NCBI GenBank assembly: GCA_016716265.1 | Contig: JADJWQ010000002.1 | Span: 147,001-211,000 of the forward strand | Direction of reading: 5' to 3' | DNA: 64,000 bases | Origin: Planctomycetota bacterium | GTDB taxonomy: Bacteria > Planctomycetota > UBA1135 > UBA2386 | Shown here: piece after piece, positions 25,563 to 33,599 of the stretch | Numbering within the stretch: the first letter of the stretch is position 1 | Layout: each line of letters begins with the position of its first letter | Translations under genes and position numbers: made by a program | The notes under the pieces: generated by a model | What the model was told of the DNA's origin: nothing | Databases searched by the model: none | The model's input: only the letters and a program-made list of their open reading frames with translations

Positions 25563-26378
25563 ATGACGGCTGCCCCGATCGCACTCCGCGCCGGTGAGCC
25601 GATCGACGGCCTGCTGACCGTCGACCGCGGCAACACGACGCTCGACTGTCGCTGCGTGGTCGGGGCGCGCGCGCTGCGCCGCCGTCTGCCGGGTGACCTC
25701 GCCGCCCTGGATCAGCTGCTCGCCGAGCTGCGCGCCAGGGACGGTCGACCGCCGCGGGCGGCGGCGCTCGTGTCGGTCGTGCCGGGCGCGCTCGCGCCAC
25801 TCGAACAGCGGTTGACTGCCGCGGGCATCGCGGTGCTCGTCGCCGGCCGCGAGCTGAGCTGCCCACTCGAGCTGGCCTACCGGGACCCGGCCGAGCTGGG
25901 TGCCGACCGCTGGGTCGGGGCGCTCGCGGCCCAGCGTCGCTACGGCGATGCGATCGTCGTGGACTGCGGCACGGCGGTGACGATCAACGCCGTCGACCGC
26001 GGCGGGCGGTTCCTCGGCGGTGCGATCGGCGCGGGGCTCGGCACCGTCGCCGCGGCGCTCGCACAGCGCGCGCCCGCGCTCCCCGCGTTCGACGCCGCAC
26101 TGCCGGACGCGTTGCCCGCGATCACGACCCTCGATGCGGTGCGCGCCGGGGTGGGCCTTCTGTTCGCGCGCGGCGTGGAGTGGCTCGTCGACGCGGTGGT
26201 CGCGGGCGCGCCGTCGCTCGCCGGAGCCGCACCGCAGCTGTGCGTCACCGGCGGTGAGGCCGAGGTGTTGGCGCGGTTCGCGTCGCGCCCGTTCGCTGTC
26301 CATCCGGAGCTCGTCCACGACGGGCTGACGGTGCTGTGCAGGGAGGGCGCGTGGCTCGACCGCGACTCGTCCTGCTGA
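25563..26378 (+). CDS. coaX: Type III pantothenate kinase
   Basis: 271 residues. First step of coenzyme A synthesis, ATP-dependent phosphorylation of pantothenate; acetate/sugar kinase-hsp70-actin fold. The phosphate motif is LTVDRGNTT (D21, GNT 23-25). ELGADRWVGALAA and VVDCGTAVTINAV are the substrate and second phosphate motifs, followed by FLGGAIGAGL. Length is typical. The downstream GTPase gene overlaps its end by about 28-43 bp. Confidence 0.92.
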   Translation: MTAAPIALRAGEPIDGLLTVDRGNTTLDCRCVVGARALRRRLPGDLAALDQLLAELRARDGRPPRAAALVSVVPGALAPLEQRLTAAGIAVLVAGRELSCPLELAYRDPAELGADRWVGALAAQRRYGDAIVVDCGTAVTINAVDRGGRFLGGAIGAGLGTVAAALAQRAPALPAFDAALPDALPAITTLDAVRAGVGLLFARGVEWLVDAVVAGAPSLAGAAPQLCVTGGEAEVLARFASRPFAVHPELVHDGLTVLCREGAWLDRDSSC

Positions 26379-27424
26379 CCCCGCGCGGCGTCGCCGGCGT
26401 CGCGGTCGTCGCGATCGCCGCCACCGACCGCACTGGGTTCCTCGCGCAGGTCCTGCGTCGCCCCGATGGCTCGGCCTGGAGCGTGAGCGCCACCAGCGCG
26501 GACGCGGCCGTGCCGCGGCTGGCCCTGCTGCAGCTCGACGGTGTCGCCGTGGATCAGGTCGTCGTCGTCGAGCGCGCCGACCGCACCGAGCTGTGCCTGC
26601 ACGGAGCCCCGGCCGTGCTCGACGCCCTCGCGGATCGCTGCGAGCTGGTGGGCCCGTCGCCCGCCGCGGACCGGGTCGAGCGGCTGTTGCGCAGCGCGCG
26701 GAGCGACGCGCAGCTCGCGCTGGCGCTCGAGCAGCGCGGTGCCGAGACGCTCGCGGAGCTGTGCGCGAGGTTGCGGCGGCTCGGCGCGCCGGCGCGCCGG
26801 CGGGAGGCGCGCGCCGCACTCGCGCGCAGCCGCGTCGCCCAGGCACTCGCGGAGCCGTGCCGCCTCGTGCTGTTCGGGGCGCAGAACGCGGGCAAGTCCA
26901 CGCTGCTCAACCGGCTGGCGTTCGCCCCGCGTGCCCTGGTCGGAGACCTCCCCGGCCTCACACGCGATCCGGTCGTCGAGCCGATCGAGCTCTGCGGCTA
27001 CCCGTACCTGGCGACCGACACGGCCGGCGAGGGCGACGCCGCGGGCGAGCTCGACCGCGCTGCGATCGAGCGGGGGCGCGCCGAGCGCCGGGGCGGACTC
27101 GCGGTGCTCGTCGTCGACGGCACGCGCTCCCCGACCCTCGCCGAGCGGGAGTGGTGGCAGCATGCCGACCTGCGCGTGCGGACCAAGGCCGACCTGCCGG
27201 GAGCCGGCTGGCCCGCCGACCTGGTCCCCGACGCCGTGGTCGGCTGCGCCGGCGAGGGCTCCGCGGTCGCAGTCCGCGCGGCGCTCGGGGCCGCGCTGCG
27301 CCGGCAACGGGGGCTGCCGCCGGCACCGCCCGACGGCGTCGGGGGGGCGGTCGCGTGGGACGCCGACGGCTGCGCCGAGCTCGCCGCGCTCGCGGACGAG
27401 CCCGGACCGGCGGCCGCGTCGTGA
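26351..27424 (+). CDS. Reduced MnmE-like GTPase
   Basis: 357 residues from GTG 26351 (GGGAGG lies 4 nt upstream; GTG 26336 is an alternative). The N-terminal part (LTPRGVAGVAVVAI) resembles the folate-binding domain of MnmE. A helical part and an embedded G domain follow, with G1 GAQNAGKST (176-184), LTRDPV at the G2 position, G3 DTAGE (223-227) and a G4-like TKAD (278-281). MnmE is about 450 residues and ends in a Cys-containing C(I/L/V)GK motif needed for U34 modification; this protein is about 90 residues shorter and lacks that ending. It may be a paralogue with another job. Overlap with coaX suggests co-translation. Confidence 0.72.
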   Translation: MARPRLVLLTPRGVAGVAVVAIAATDRTGFLAQVLRRPDGSAWSVSATSADAAVPRLALLQLDGVAVDQVVVVERADRTELCLHGAPAVLDALADRCELVGPSPAADRVERLLRSARSDAQLALALEQRGAETLAELCARLRRLGAPARRREARAALARSRVAQALAEPCRLVLFGAQNAGKSTLLNRLAFAPRALVGDLPGLTRDPVVEPIELCGYPYLATDTAGEGDAAGELDRAAIERGRAERRGGLAVLVVDGTRSPTLAEREWWQHADLRVRTKADLPGAGWPADLVPDAVVGCAGEGSAVAVRAALGAALRRQRGLPPAPPDGVGGAVAWDADGCAELAALADEPGPAAAS

Positions 27425-27466
27425 GCGCGGCCACATTCCGGCTGCGGTCGCCGCGCGTCGAGGCGG

Positions 27467-27472
27467 TAAGCT
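27467..27472 (+). promoter_or_regulatory. Putative -10 box before pyrB
   Basis: TAAGCT ends 10 bp before ATG 27483, so a transcript would have almost no leader. It follows GGCGG. The -35 region is not recognisable. Confidence 0.25.
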
Positions 27473-27482
27473 GTCGGCCCGC

Positions 27483-28838
27483 ATGAAAGCGGGCGGCAAA
27501 CGGGACCTGGTTTCGATCGACGACCTCTCCTCGGACGAGATCCGGGAGCTGTTCCGGCGCGCGGACGAGTTTCGCGCCGATCTCCGCGCATGGACGCACG
27601 TCTGCCGCGGCTCGATCATGGCCACGTTGTTCCTCGAGGCGAGCACGCGGACCCGACTCAGCTTCGAGTCGGCGATGCTGCGGCTCGGCGGCGGGGTGAT
27701 CACGGCCGCGGACGTGACGACGACGAGCTTCTCCAAGGGCGAGTCGCTCGCCGACACGGTGCGGGTCGTGGGCGGCAGCTACGCCGACATCGTCGTCATC
27801 CGTCACCCGCAGGACGGCGCGGCCCGCGTCGCGGCCCAGTATGCGAGCGTGCCGGTCGTCAACGGCGGCGACGGCAGCCATGAGCACCCGACGCAGACGC
27901 TCTGCGACCTGTACACTCTCTGGCGCGAGAAGGGCCAGATCGAGGGCCTCGACGTCGTGCTGTGTGGCGACCTCCGCTACAGCCGCACGATCCACTCGTT
28001 CGCGTATGCATTGGCGCGATTCCGGGCGAACATCATCACCGTGCCCTACCCCGGCTTCGAGATGCCCGCGCACGTGATCGAGCGTCTCGCGCGCGACTTC
28101 GGTGTGTCGACGTCGATCGCTTCGGTGCGCGATCTGCCCGGGTTCGCTGGCAACGACAAGGGCGCTGCCTACCTGACGTCCAGCCGCCCGCACCAGCTCG
28201 CGCTGTTCACCAAGCTCAGCGAGGTCGACGTCGACCACATCGACGCCATCTACATGACCCGCGCGCAGCGCGAGCGTCACCACGGCGAGACGATCGAGGG
28301 CTATCCGCGCATCGACCGTGAGATGCTGAAGTCGGAGCGCATGCGGGACGTGCGGTTGATGCACCCGCTGCCGCGCGTCGACGAGATCGACTACGAGCTC
28401 GACGACGATCCGCGCGCGATCTACTTCCGGCAGGCAGCGTTCGGCGTGCCGATGCGCATGGCGCTGATGGCGTTCCTGCTCGGCGCGATCGAACTCGACG
28501 CGCGCCCGCCGGAACACGTGTCGTCGGAGCCCGGGCTGCGGTTCCCGGTCGGCGGCCCGCGTTGCCGGAACGACCGCTGCGTCACCAACGGCGAGGGCCG
28601 GAGCTACCTGCCGCTCGACTTCCGGCTGGTCGCGGAGGAGCCGCCGCGCGTGGGCTGCGCCTACTGCTCCGCGGAGATCGAGACGCGGTTCGTCGGCAGC
28701 GCGACGAGCCACTGCTTCCATGCGTGGAACGCCCCACCGGTGCGGCGGATCCGGCCCGAGAACCGCGTCTACTTCGAGAGCGCCGAGCAGGCGCGCGCCG
28801 CAGGCTTCCAGGAGGATGCGGAGCTCGCCGGGAGCTGA
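27483..28838 (+). CDS. pyrB: Aspartate carbamoyltransferase fused to a PyrI-type zinc domain
   Basis: 451 residues; PyrB is usually about 310. Catalyses carbamoyl phosphate + aspartate to carbamoyl aspartate in pyrimidine synthesis. The catalytic chain occupies about 1-338: STRTR (54-58), SKGES (84-88), HPTQ (135-138), HPLPR (294-298). A tail of about 110 residues follows with C-x4-C ... C-x2-C (Cys 361, 366, 392, 395). This matches the spacing style of the zinc domain of the regulatory chain PyrI, and the nucleotide-binding part of PyrI is absent. After it, residues 410-442 (HCFHAW, RPENRVYF, EQARAAGF) resemble a second small Ada-type metal-binding module. ATG 27483 gives the normal N-terminus. 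Confidence 0.9.
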   Translation: MKAGGKRDLVSIDDLSSDEIRELFRRADEFRADLRAWTHVCRGSIMATLFLEASTRTRLSFESAMLRLGGGVITAADVTTTSFSKGESLADTVRVVGGSYADIVVIRHPQDGAARVAAQYASVPVVNGGDGSHEHPTQTLCDLYTLWREKGQIEGLDVVLCGDLRYSRTIHSFAYALARFRANIITVPYPGFEMPAHVIERLARDFGVSTSIASVRDLPGFAGNDKGAAYLTSSRPHQLALFTKLSEVDVDHIDAIYMTRAQRERHHGETIEGYPRIDREMLKSERMRDVRLMHPLPRVDEIDYELDDDPRAIYFRQAAFGVPMRMALMAFLLGAIELDARPPEHVSSEPGLRFPVGGPRCRNDRCVTNGEGRSYLPLDFRLVAEEPPRVGCAYCSAEIETRFVGSATSHCFHAWNAPPVRRIRPENRVYFESAEQARAAGFQEDAELAGS

Positions 28839-29271
28839 CCGTGACGTCCGCGCGGCGCGACGGCGAGCGGAACCCCGCAGCACGTGCGCTTGCGCCCGCC
28901 GGTACAGCCGGTCGGAGCGCCGCTGGAGACGTGCACGACGACGCGCGGCAGCCAGCCGCCGCGAATCCGAGCGGAAGCGCACGGGGGCGCGCGAGTGAGC
29001 GCACGGCACGGCGCCCGACGCCGCCGAGAGCGGCCGACGCAAGTTTGTTCTTGGCGGTGACTTCTGTCAGATGCGTCGCGGCGTGTGGGGCGGCACGCTT
29101 GTTGATCCGCCGCGCTGGTGACACGGCTCCCGCGGTCCGCGGGCGCTTCCCAGACAGCGCTTGGGTCCGGGGGCGTGCATCGGTTAGCTTCTGCCCGATT
29201 CCCTCCCTCGGATCCCCCGACGCCGCCGCAGTTCCAGGCTCGCAGGCGCCCCTTCCTCGACGGCAAGGATC
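28839..29271 (+). other. Gene-free region before the lipoprotein cluster
   Basis: 433 bp without a supportable gene or RNA. It is slightly less GC-rich near 29040-29110. A weak promoter-like pair, TTGGGT (29161-29166) and TAGCTT (29185-29190, 18-bp spacer), precedes the first lipoprotein gene by about 80 bp. No tmRNA, RNase P or other RNA signature was recognised. Confidence 0.4.
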
Positions 29272-32200
29272 ATGTCAACTCGAATTGCACTAGAGCTTTC
29301 CGCAGGGCCGGCGGCCCGGCTCGCGGGCCGTCCAGTCGCCCCGGATGCAGGTCGTCGTGACCCTGGTCGCCGTGACCCTGGTTGCCGTGACGCTGGAACC
29401 CGGTCGGGAGTGCCGGTCCGCGGCCGGTCGCGCGCGCGGCTCGGCAGCTGCGCACTGGGTGCGGCGTTCCTCGCGCTGCTCGGCGCGTGCAGCGGGGGCG
29501 GAGGTCCCGCCGCTGGGGGTAACCCGAATCTCGGCGAGACCCAGCTCGCGGCGGTGCGCTACGGGCGGCTGGTCGACGTCTACGGCCTGCGCGAGACGAC
29601 CCAGGGGCGCGTCGTCGACCTCGTGCAGGAGGACGTGCTGATCGGGCCGGACATCGAGGACGAGCGGCCGCCGAACTCGACCAAGACCGATGACGAGATC
29701 CTCTACGACTTCATCGGGACGAACCCCGACAACCTGCAGGGCCGCCTGCTGATCACGAGGGTCATCGGCTCGCCGGCGTTCCAGTCGGCCTACGCCGATC
29801 TCGAGCGCGGCGTCAAGCTGGTGACCGCCGGTGTGTTCGGCCAGGACACGTCGCTGCAGCCGTTCACGGTCGTGCCGCGCAACGCCGCCTTCGAACTCGA
29901 GTTCACGCGCGATCTCGGCGTCGACCTGTCGTTCTTCCTGGAGTTCGATGCGAACGGTGCGGTGGCCGGCGTCAAGAACACCGAGGCCGTCCAGCTCCTG
30001 CAGATCGTCGGCGATCCGAACGACCCGAATCCGATCGGCGACTTCGTCGTGATCCCGTCGCGCGTCGTACCGCGCGGCAATCGTCTGATCATCGATCCGG
30101 TGCTGCTCGGCTCGGAAGGTGCCCGCTACCAGGTCCGCAACAACGCGTCCGGCATGCCGGGCTCGCCGGACCAGTCCGGTGCCAACATCCGTATCGCGGT
30201 CGCCGTCGAGGGGCCGTTGCGCATCCCGGGGCTGGGGCAGGTCGTCAACTCGCCGTTCTCCGGGACGAACAACGACGGATTCCGCTCGATCATCCGCGAC
30301 TTCCGGTCAGGGAACTCGAGCGACAATTCCGCGGACATCGCGCGCGGTTTCATCCGTGACTCCGAGCCGCCGCGGATGGTCGGCGAGATCCTGATGTACC
30401 TGGAGCGCGTCGATCCGGGTGACTCGGGCACGCAGGTCGTGACCGTCTACAAGGGACGCAGCGTCCGTACCAATGGCGGGGTGGAGAACCCGCTCGACCT
30501 CCTCAAGATCCAGGAGATCGATCGCGGCGACGTCCTGCGCGTCATCGACCCGCGGAACGGGGAGGTGCTCGGGGCGACCGAGGTCTCGGTGGAGCCGACC
30601 GACGACGACGGCGATCCGGCCGTACAACACGTGCGCTGCGTCGTCCGCGCGCTGGCGGGGCTCGAGGACATCGATCCGAGCAACGATCCGAACTACCCCG
30701 CGGACCCGCGCTCGGCAGAGGGCCAGGCGTGGCTGCTCGCCAATGCGCCGCGGCTGGTGCTCGTGACGGAGTTCACCTACAGCCGGACGCACCCGATCAG
30801 CGGCTCGCCGTACTTCCCGGCCGGCAGCCGCTACGACGACCCCAACGTCTCCGGAGAGCCACGCTACGGCGACGCGCCCGAGAACTTCGTGACGTTCTCG
30901 CCGACGCCGCTCGCACAGTTCAGCGGTGAGCCGTCGCCGCCGAACGAGAACGTGTCGCCGTTCGCCGAGGCGATCGTGCGCTTCACGAAGCCGGTCGACC
31001 TCGCGACCGTGAAGGCGTTCGACACCTTCTTCTTCGCGACGCGCGACGTCGTCGATCGCGACCTGATCACGGCCGAGTTCCTCACGCCGCGGAACATCGA
31101 CCCCGAGCGTTTCAACTGGCAGAAGTTCATCACGCCGCACCTCGTGTCGGCACGCGTGATCGACGAGGACGGCTCCCAGACCGCGATGCGGCTGCAGCCG
31201 ACCCGCGGCTTCTACCTCGACGAGACGATGCGCGAGGCGGACGACCCGCGACCCTTCGAGGAGAAGCAGTTCAACTACTTCCTGCACGTGATCGGCGGCG
31301 ACCAGGGCATCCTCGACCTCGCCGGCAACTCGATCGACTTCCAGAGCGGCAACCTGGCGACGGACTTCCTGACGCTCGAGTTCGCCCTCGACACGCGCAA
31401 GGACCAGTCGAACACGCCGCTGTACGCCGACAACCAGGTCGTCAGCGTCGTCCGGCGGTTCAAGGATGTCGACGAGGACGAGCAGCCGTCGTCGTACATC
31501 GACAACGAGGTGGCGAAGCTCGACCCGGGGACCGGCAATCCGGTGCCGCCGGCCTCGGCCGCCTACCCGCTCAACGACGTCTTCGGCGCCGTCACCTACC
31601 TGACCGACGGCACGCTGCAGGCGCGCCCGACGACCCGCGTGACGAAGGTCGTCGATGACCTGAACCAGCAGCCGCCACCGCCGCAGTCGAGCGACCTGCG
31701 GTTCTGTCCGTTCGTGATCGGCACCGAGAACCTGGTGGCGACGGCGACGGCCAGCGTGAAGTTCGGTCAAGGCATCCAGAACCCGCTCAATCCGTTCGGG
31801 TCGCGCCTGCAGACCGTCTGGCGCGAGATCGACATGAGCCTGTCGCGCACGGATCCGTTCGACTTCAACCTCGATGTCGAGCAGATGTACTGGGCGCCGT
31901 TCACGCTCGGTGCGATCACCTACGACGTGTTCGACCGGGTCAGCCTGTTCCTCGGCCACTCCGAGTTCCGTCCCGAGCCGTGCGTCGGTGCGTTCAGCGC
32001 GCTGCCGGAGATGGGCAACTCGGGCCTGAAGGCGGTGTTCGCGGACAACTTCGCGCACAATCTCGCACCCAACACGGGCGAGAAGACCCTCGATCCCGCT
32101 CCGCACCCCGCGTATGTCGACGCGCAGATGACGATCGACGTCGCGCTCGCGTTCACCGAGCCGAACGGGATCAACCGGTATCTGCCACTGCCCGAGTTCC

Positions 32201-33396
32201 AGAAGCCGTACTTCGTCTGGCGTGACGAGACGAACGAGGTCCAGGGTGGCGTCTCGGGCGTCGGCTCCGACGTGCGCAATGCCAGCCAGAACATGCCGCC
32301 GTACATCATCTCGCCGTGGCTCGGTGGCATCGGCCGGCGGGTCAGCGGCACGCCGACGTCGCTGCGGTTCAACTTCAACTTCTGGGGCAACTTCCAGGAG
32401 TTCCGGCTGCTGAACACGACGCGGGCCGACCAGTTCACCGAAGGTGGCCTCGGCACGATTGCGCTGCCGCTGCTCGCGGACTTCTGGACCTATTGCGACG
32501 ACCCGGACCTGCCCGCGAACAACGGTTTCGTCGCGACGGGATTCAACGGCTGGCAGATCGCGCTGACGGTCCAGTCCGCTCCGACTCCGAACTTCCGCGC
32601 CTATTCGGGCGGCTTCGCGGGCAGCGCGACGCGCCCGTCGATCTGCGTCGACCAGAGCTCGTCCGCGTGGACGCGCGCGGCAGGTGGCTACACGCCGACC
32701 GGCGTGCGCACGTCGACCGCGCTGGACAACTCGCTCTATTGGGTGATGGCCGACTTCCTGAAGCGCCAGACCGTGGCGACGTTCGGATTCGTCGACATCT
32801 TCAATCCGCACCGGATGCCGGCACCGAATGCGGGCAACTTCGACCCGCGGCTCGGCCCGTACCAGACCGACCCCGCAGGCGTCCCGAATCCGCCGGTGGG
32901 CATCGTTCCGCGCTTCGACTACATCTTCGAGCCACCGATCGAGCGTGGCGGCACGAACGTGGTCGCGGAGTTCCGCGCGGCGTCCCGCCTCGACCCGCAG
33001 CCGTGGCGCTACGAGAACCTGCGCACGGTGATGAACTGGGGCGCGGATCTGAAGCCGGACGAGATCAACTTCCCGCTCGATCCGCTCAAGGCCGCGGACG
33101 CCTACATCCACAAGTACGACGACCGCCGGATCGATCCGGTGGGCAACACCGGTCCGGAACGCCTGCACTGGGCGTTCTACTACAACCGCGAGGTCACCGA
33201 CTACACGACGGACATCGGCAACCTCTCGAGCGACACGTTCCTCAACCGGTTCTCCGGCGTGAACGAGACGCTCGACGTGTCTGACCTGCGCTACTTCAAC
33301 TGGCGCTTCATCATGGTCAACAACGTCGAGGCGACGCCGCCGGTGTCGCCGACCGTCGACTCGTTCGCGGTGACCTACCGCTTCGAGCGGCAATAG
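29272..33396 (+). CDS. Large secreted lipoprotein, family type A (copy 1)
   Basis: 1374 residues from ATG 29272; GTG 29410 would give 1328 residues and a normal 26-residue lipoprotein signal (lipobox LLGAC), so the first 46 codons, which include a 15-bp tandem repeat, may not be translated. After the lipid Cys comes a Gly-rich linker, then YGRLVDVY and a GPDIED segment. An Ig-like region has RNAAFELEFTRDLG and, further on, IIRDFRSGNSSD. A second Ig-like region is near 560 (FAEAIVRFTKPVDL). The C-terminal half has DVEQMYWAP, FLGHSEFRP and VFADNFAHN. The protein ends NNVEATPPVSP ... VTYRF. Homologous along its length to the gene at 37083. Beta-rich, surface or periplasmic; function unknown. Confidence 0.85.
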   Translation: MSTRIALELSAGPAARLAGRPVAPDAGRRDPGRRDPGCRDAGTRSGVPVRGRSRARLGSCALGAAFLALLGACSGGGGPAAGGNPNLGETQLAAVRYGRLVDVYGLRETTQGRVVDLVQEDVLIGPDIEDERPPNSTKTDDEILYDFIGTNPDNLQGRLLITRVIGSPAFQSAYADLERGVKLVTAGVFGQDTSLQPFTVVPRNAAFELEFTRDLGVDLSFFLEFDANGAVAGVKNTEAVQLLQIVGDPNDPNPIGDFVVIPSRVVPRGNRLIIDPVLLGSEGARYQVRNNASGMPGSPDQSGANIRIAVAVEGPLRIPGLGQVVNSPFSGTNNDGFRSIIRDFRSGNSSDNSADIARGFIRDSEPPRMVGEILMYLERVDPGDSGTQVVTVYKGRSVRTNGGVENPLDLLKIQEIDRGDVLRVIDPRNGEVLGATEVSVEPTDDDGDPAVQHVRCVVRALAGLEDIDPSNDPNYPADPRSAEGQAWLLANAPRLVLVTEFTYSRTHPISGSPYFPAGSRYDDPNVSGEPRYGDAPENFVTFSPTPLAQFSGEPSPPNENVSPFAEAIVRFTKPVDLATVKAFDTFFFATRDVVDRDLITAEFLTPRNIDPERFNWQKFITPHLVSARVIDEDGSQTAMRLQPTRGFYLDETMREADDPRPFEEKQFNYFLHVIGGDQGILDLAGNSIDFQSGNLATDFLTLEFALDTRKDQSNTPLYADNQVVSVVRRFKDVDEDEQPSSYIDNEVAKLDPGTGNPVPPASAAYPLNDVFGAVTYLTDGTLQARPTTRVTKVVDDLNQQPPPPQSSDLRFCPFVIGTENLVATATASVKFGQGIQNPLNPFGSRLQTVWREIDMSLSRTDPFDFNLDVEQMYWAPFTLGAITYDVFDRVSLFLGHSEFRPEPCVGAFSALPEMGNSGLKAVFADNFAHNLAPNTGEKTLDPAPHPAYVDAQMTIDVALAFTEPNGINRYLPLPEFQKPYFVWRDETNEVQGGVSGVGSDVRNASQNMPPYIISPWLGGIGRRVSGTPTSLRFNFNFWGNFQEFRLLNTTRADQFTEGGLGTIALPLLADFWTYCDDPDLPANNGFVATGFNGWQIALTVQSAPTPNFRAYSGGFAGSATRPSICVDQSSSAWTRAAGGYTPTGVRTSTALDNSLYWVMADFLKRQTVATFGFVDIFNPHRMPAPNAGNFDPRLGPYQTDPAGVPNPPVGIVPRFDYIFEPPIERGGTNVVAEFRAASRLDPQPWRYENLRTVMNWGADLKPDEINFPLDPLKAADAYIHKYDDRRIDPVGNTGPERLHWAFYYNREVTDYTTDIGNLSSDTFLNRFSGVNETLDVSDLRYFNWRFIMVNNVEATPPVSPTVDSFAVTYRFERQ
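29351..29395 (+). repeat. Three 15-bp tandem repeats at the start of the type A gene
   Basis: Units at 29351-29365, 29366-29380 and 29381-29395 of the form GTCGYCGTGACCCTG. In the lipoprotein frame they encode GRRDP-like pentapeptides between the two possible start codons. They stand upstream of the signal peptide proper. Confidence 0.8.
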
Positions 33397-33599
33397 CCTG
33401 GCGAGAGGACGAGCTGCGACCTCCGCATGACTTGCGAATGGCGATGGCCCGGATGGCAGCGATCCTGGTGAACGACACGACCCCGGTCGGCGGTGCGACG
33501 GCAGTCACCGCTCCGGCTCTCGACGAAACCCCTCCTCCGACTCGATCCCGCCCGTCGCTCGCTCGGCGGGGCGGCCGCGGTCGACCTGTCCCTCAATCG

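Noticed and set aside
28839..29271. Hidden structural RNA (tmRNA, RNase P or 6S) in the gap before the lipoprotein cluster
   Set aside because: None of the conserved cores of these RNAs is recognisable on either strand.
30307..33393. A 1028-codon open frame on the minus strand, opposite the first type A lipoprotein
   Set aside because: It encodes Arg/Val/Asp/His-rich low-complexity sequence typical of the antisense of GC-rich genes. The plus strand has a signal peptide and clear homology to a second gene.
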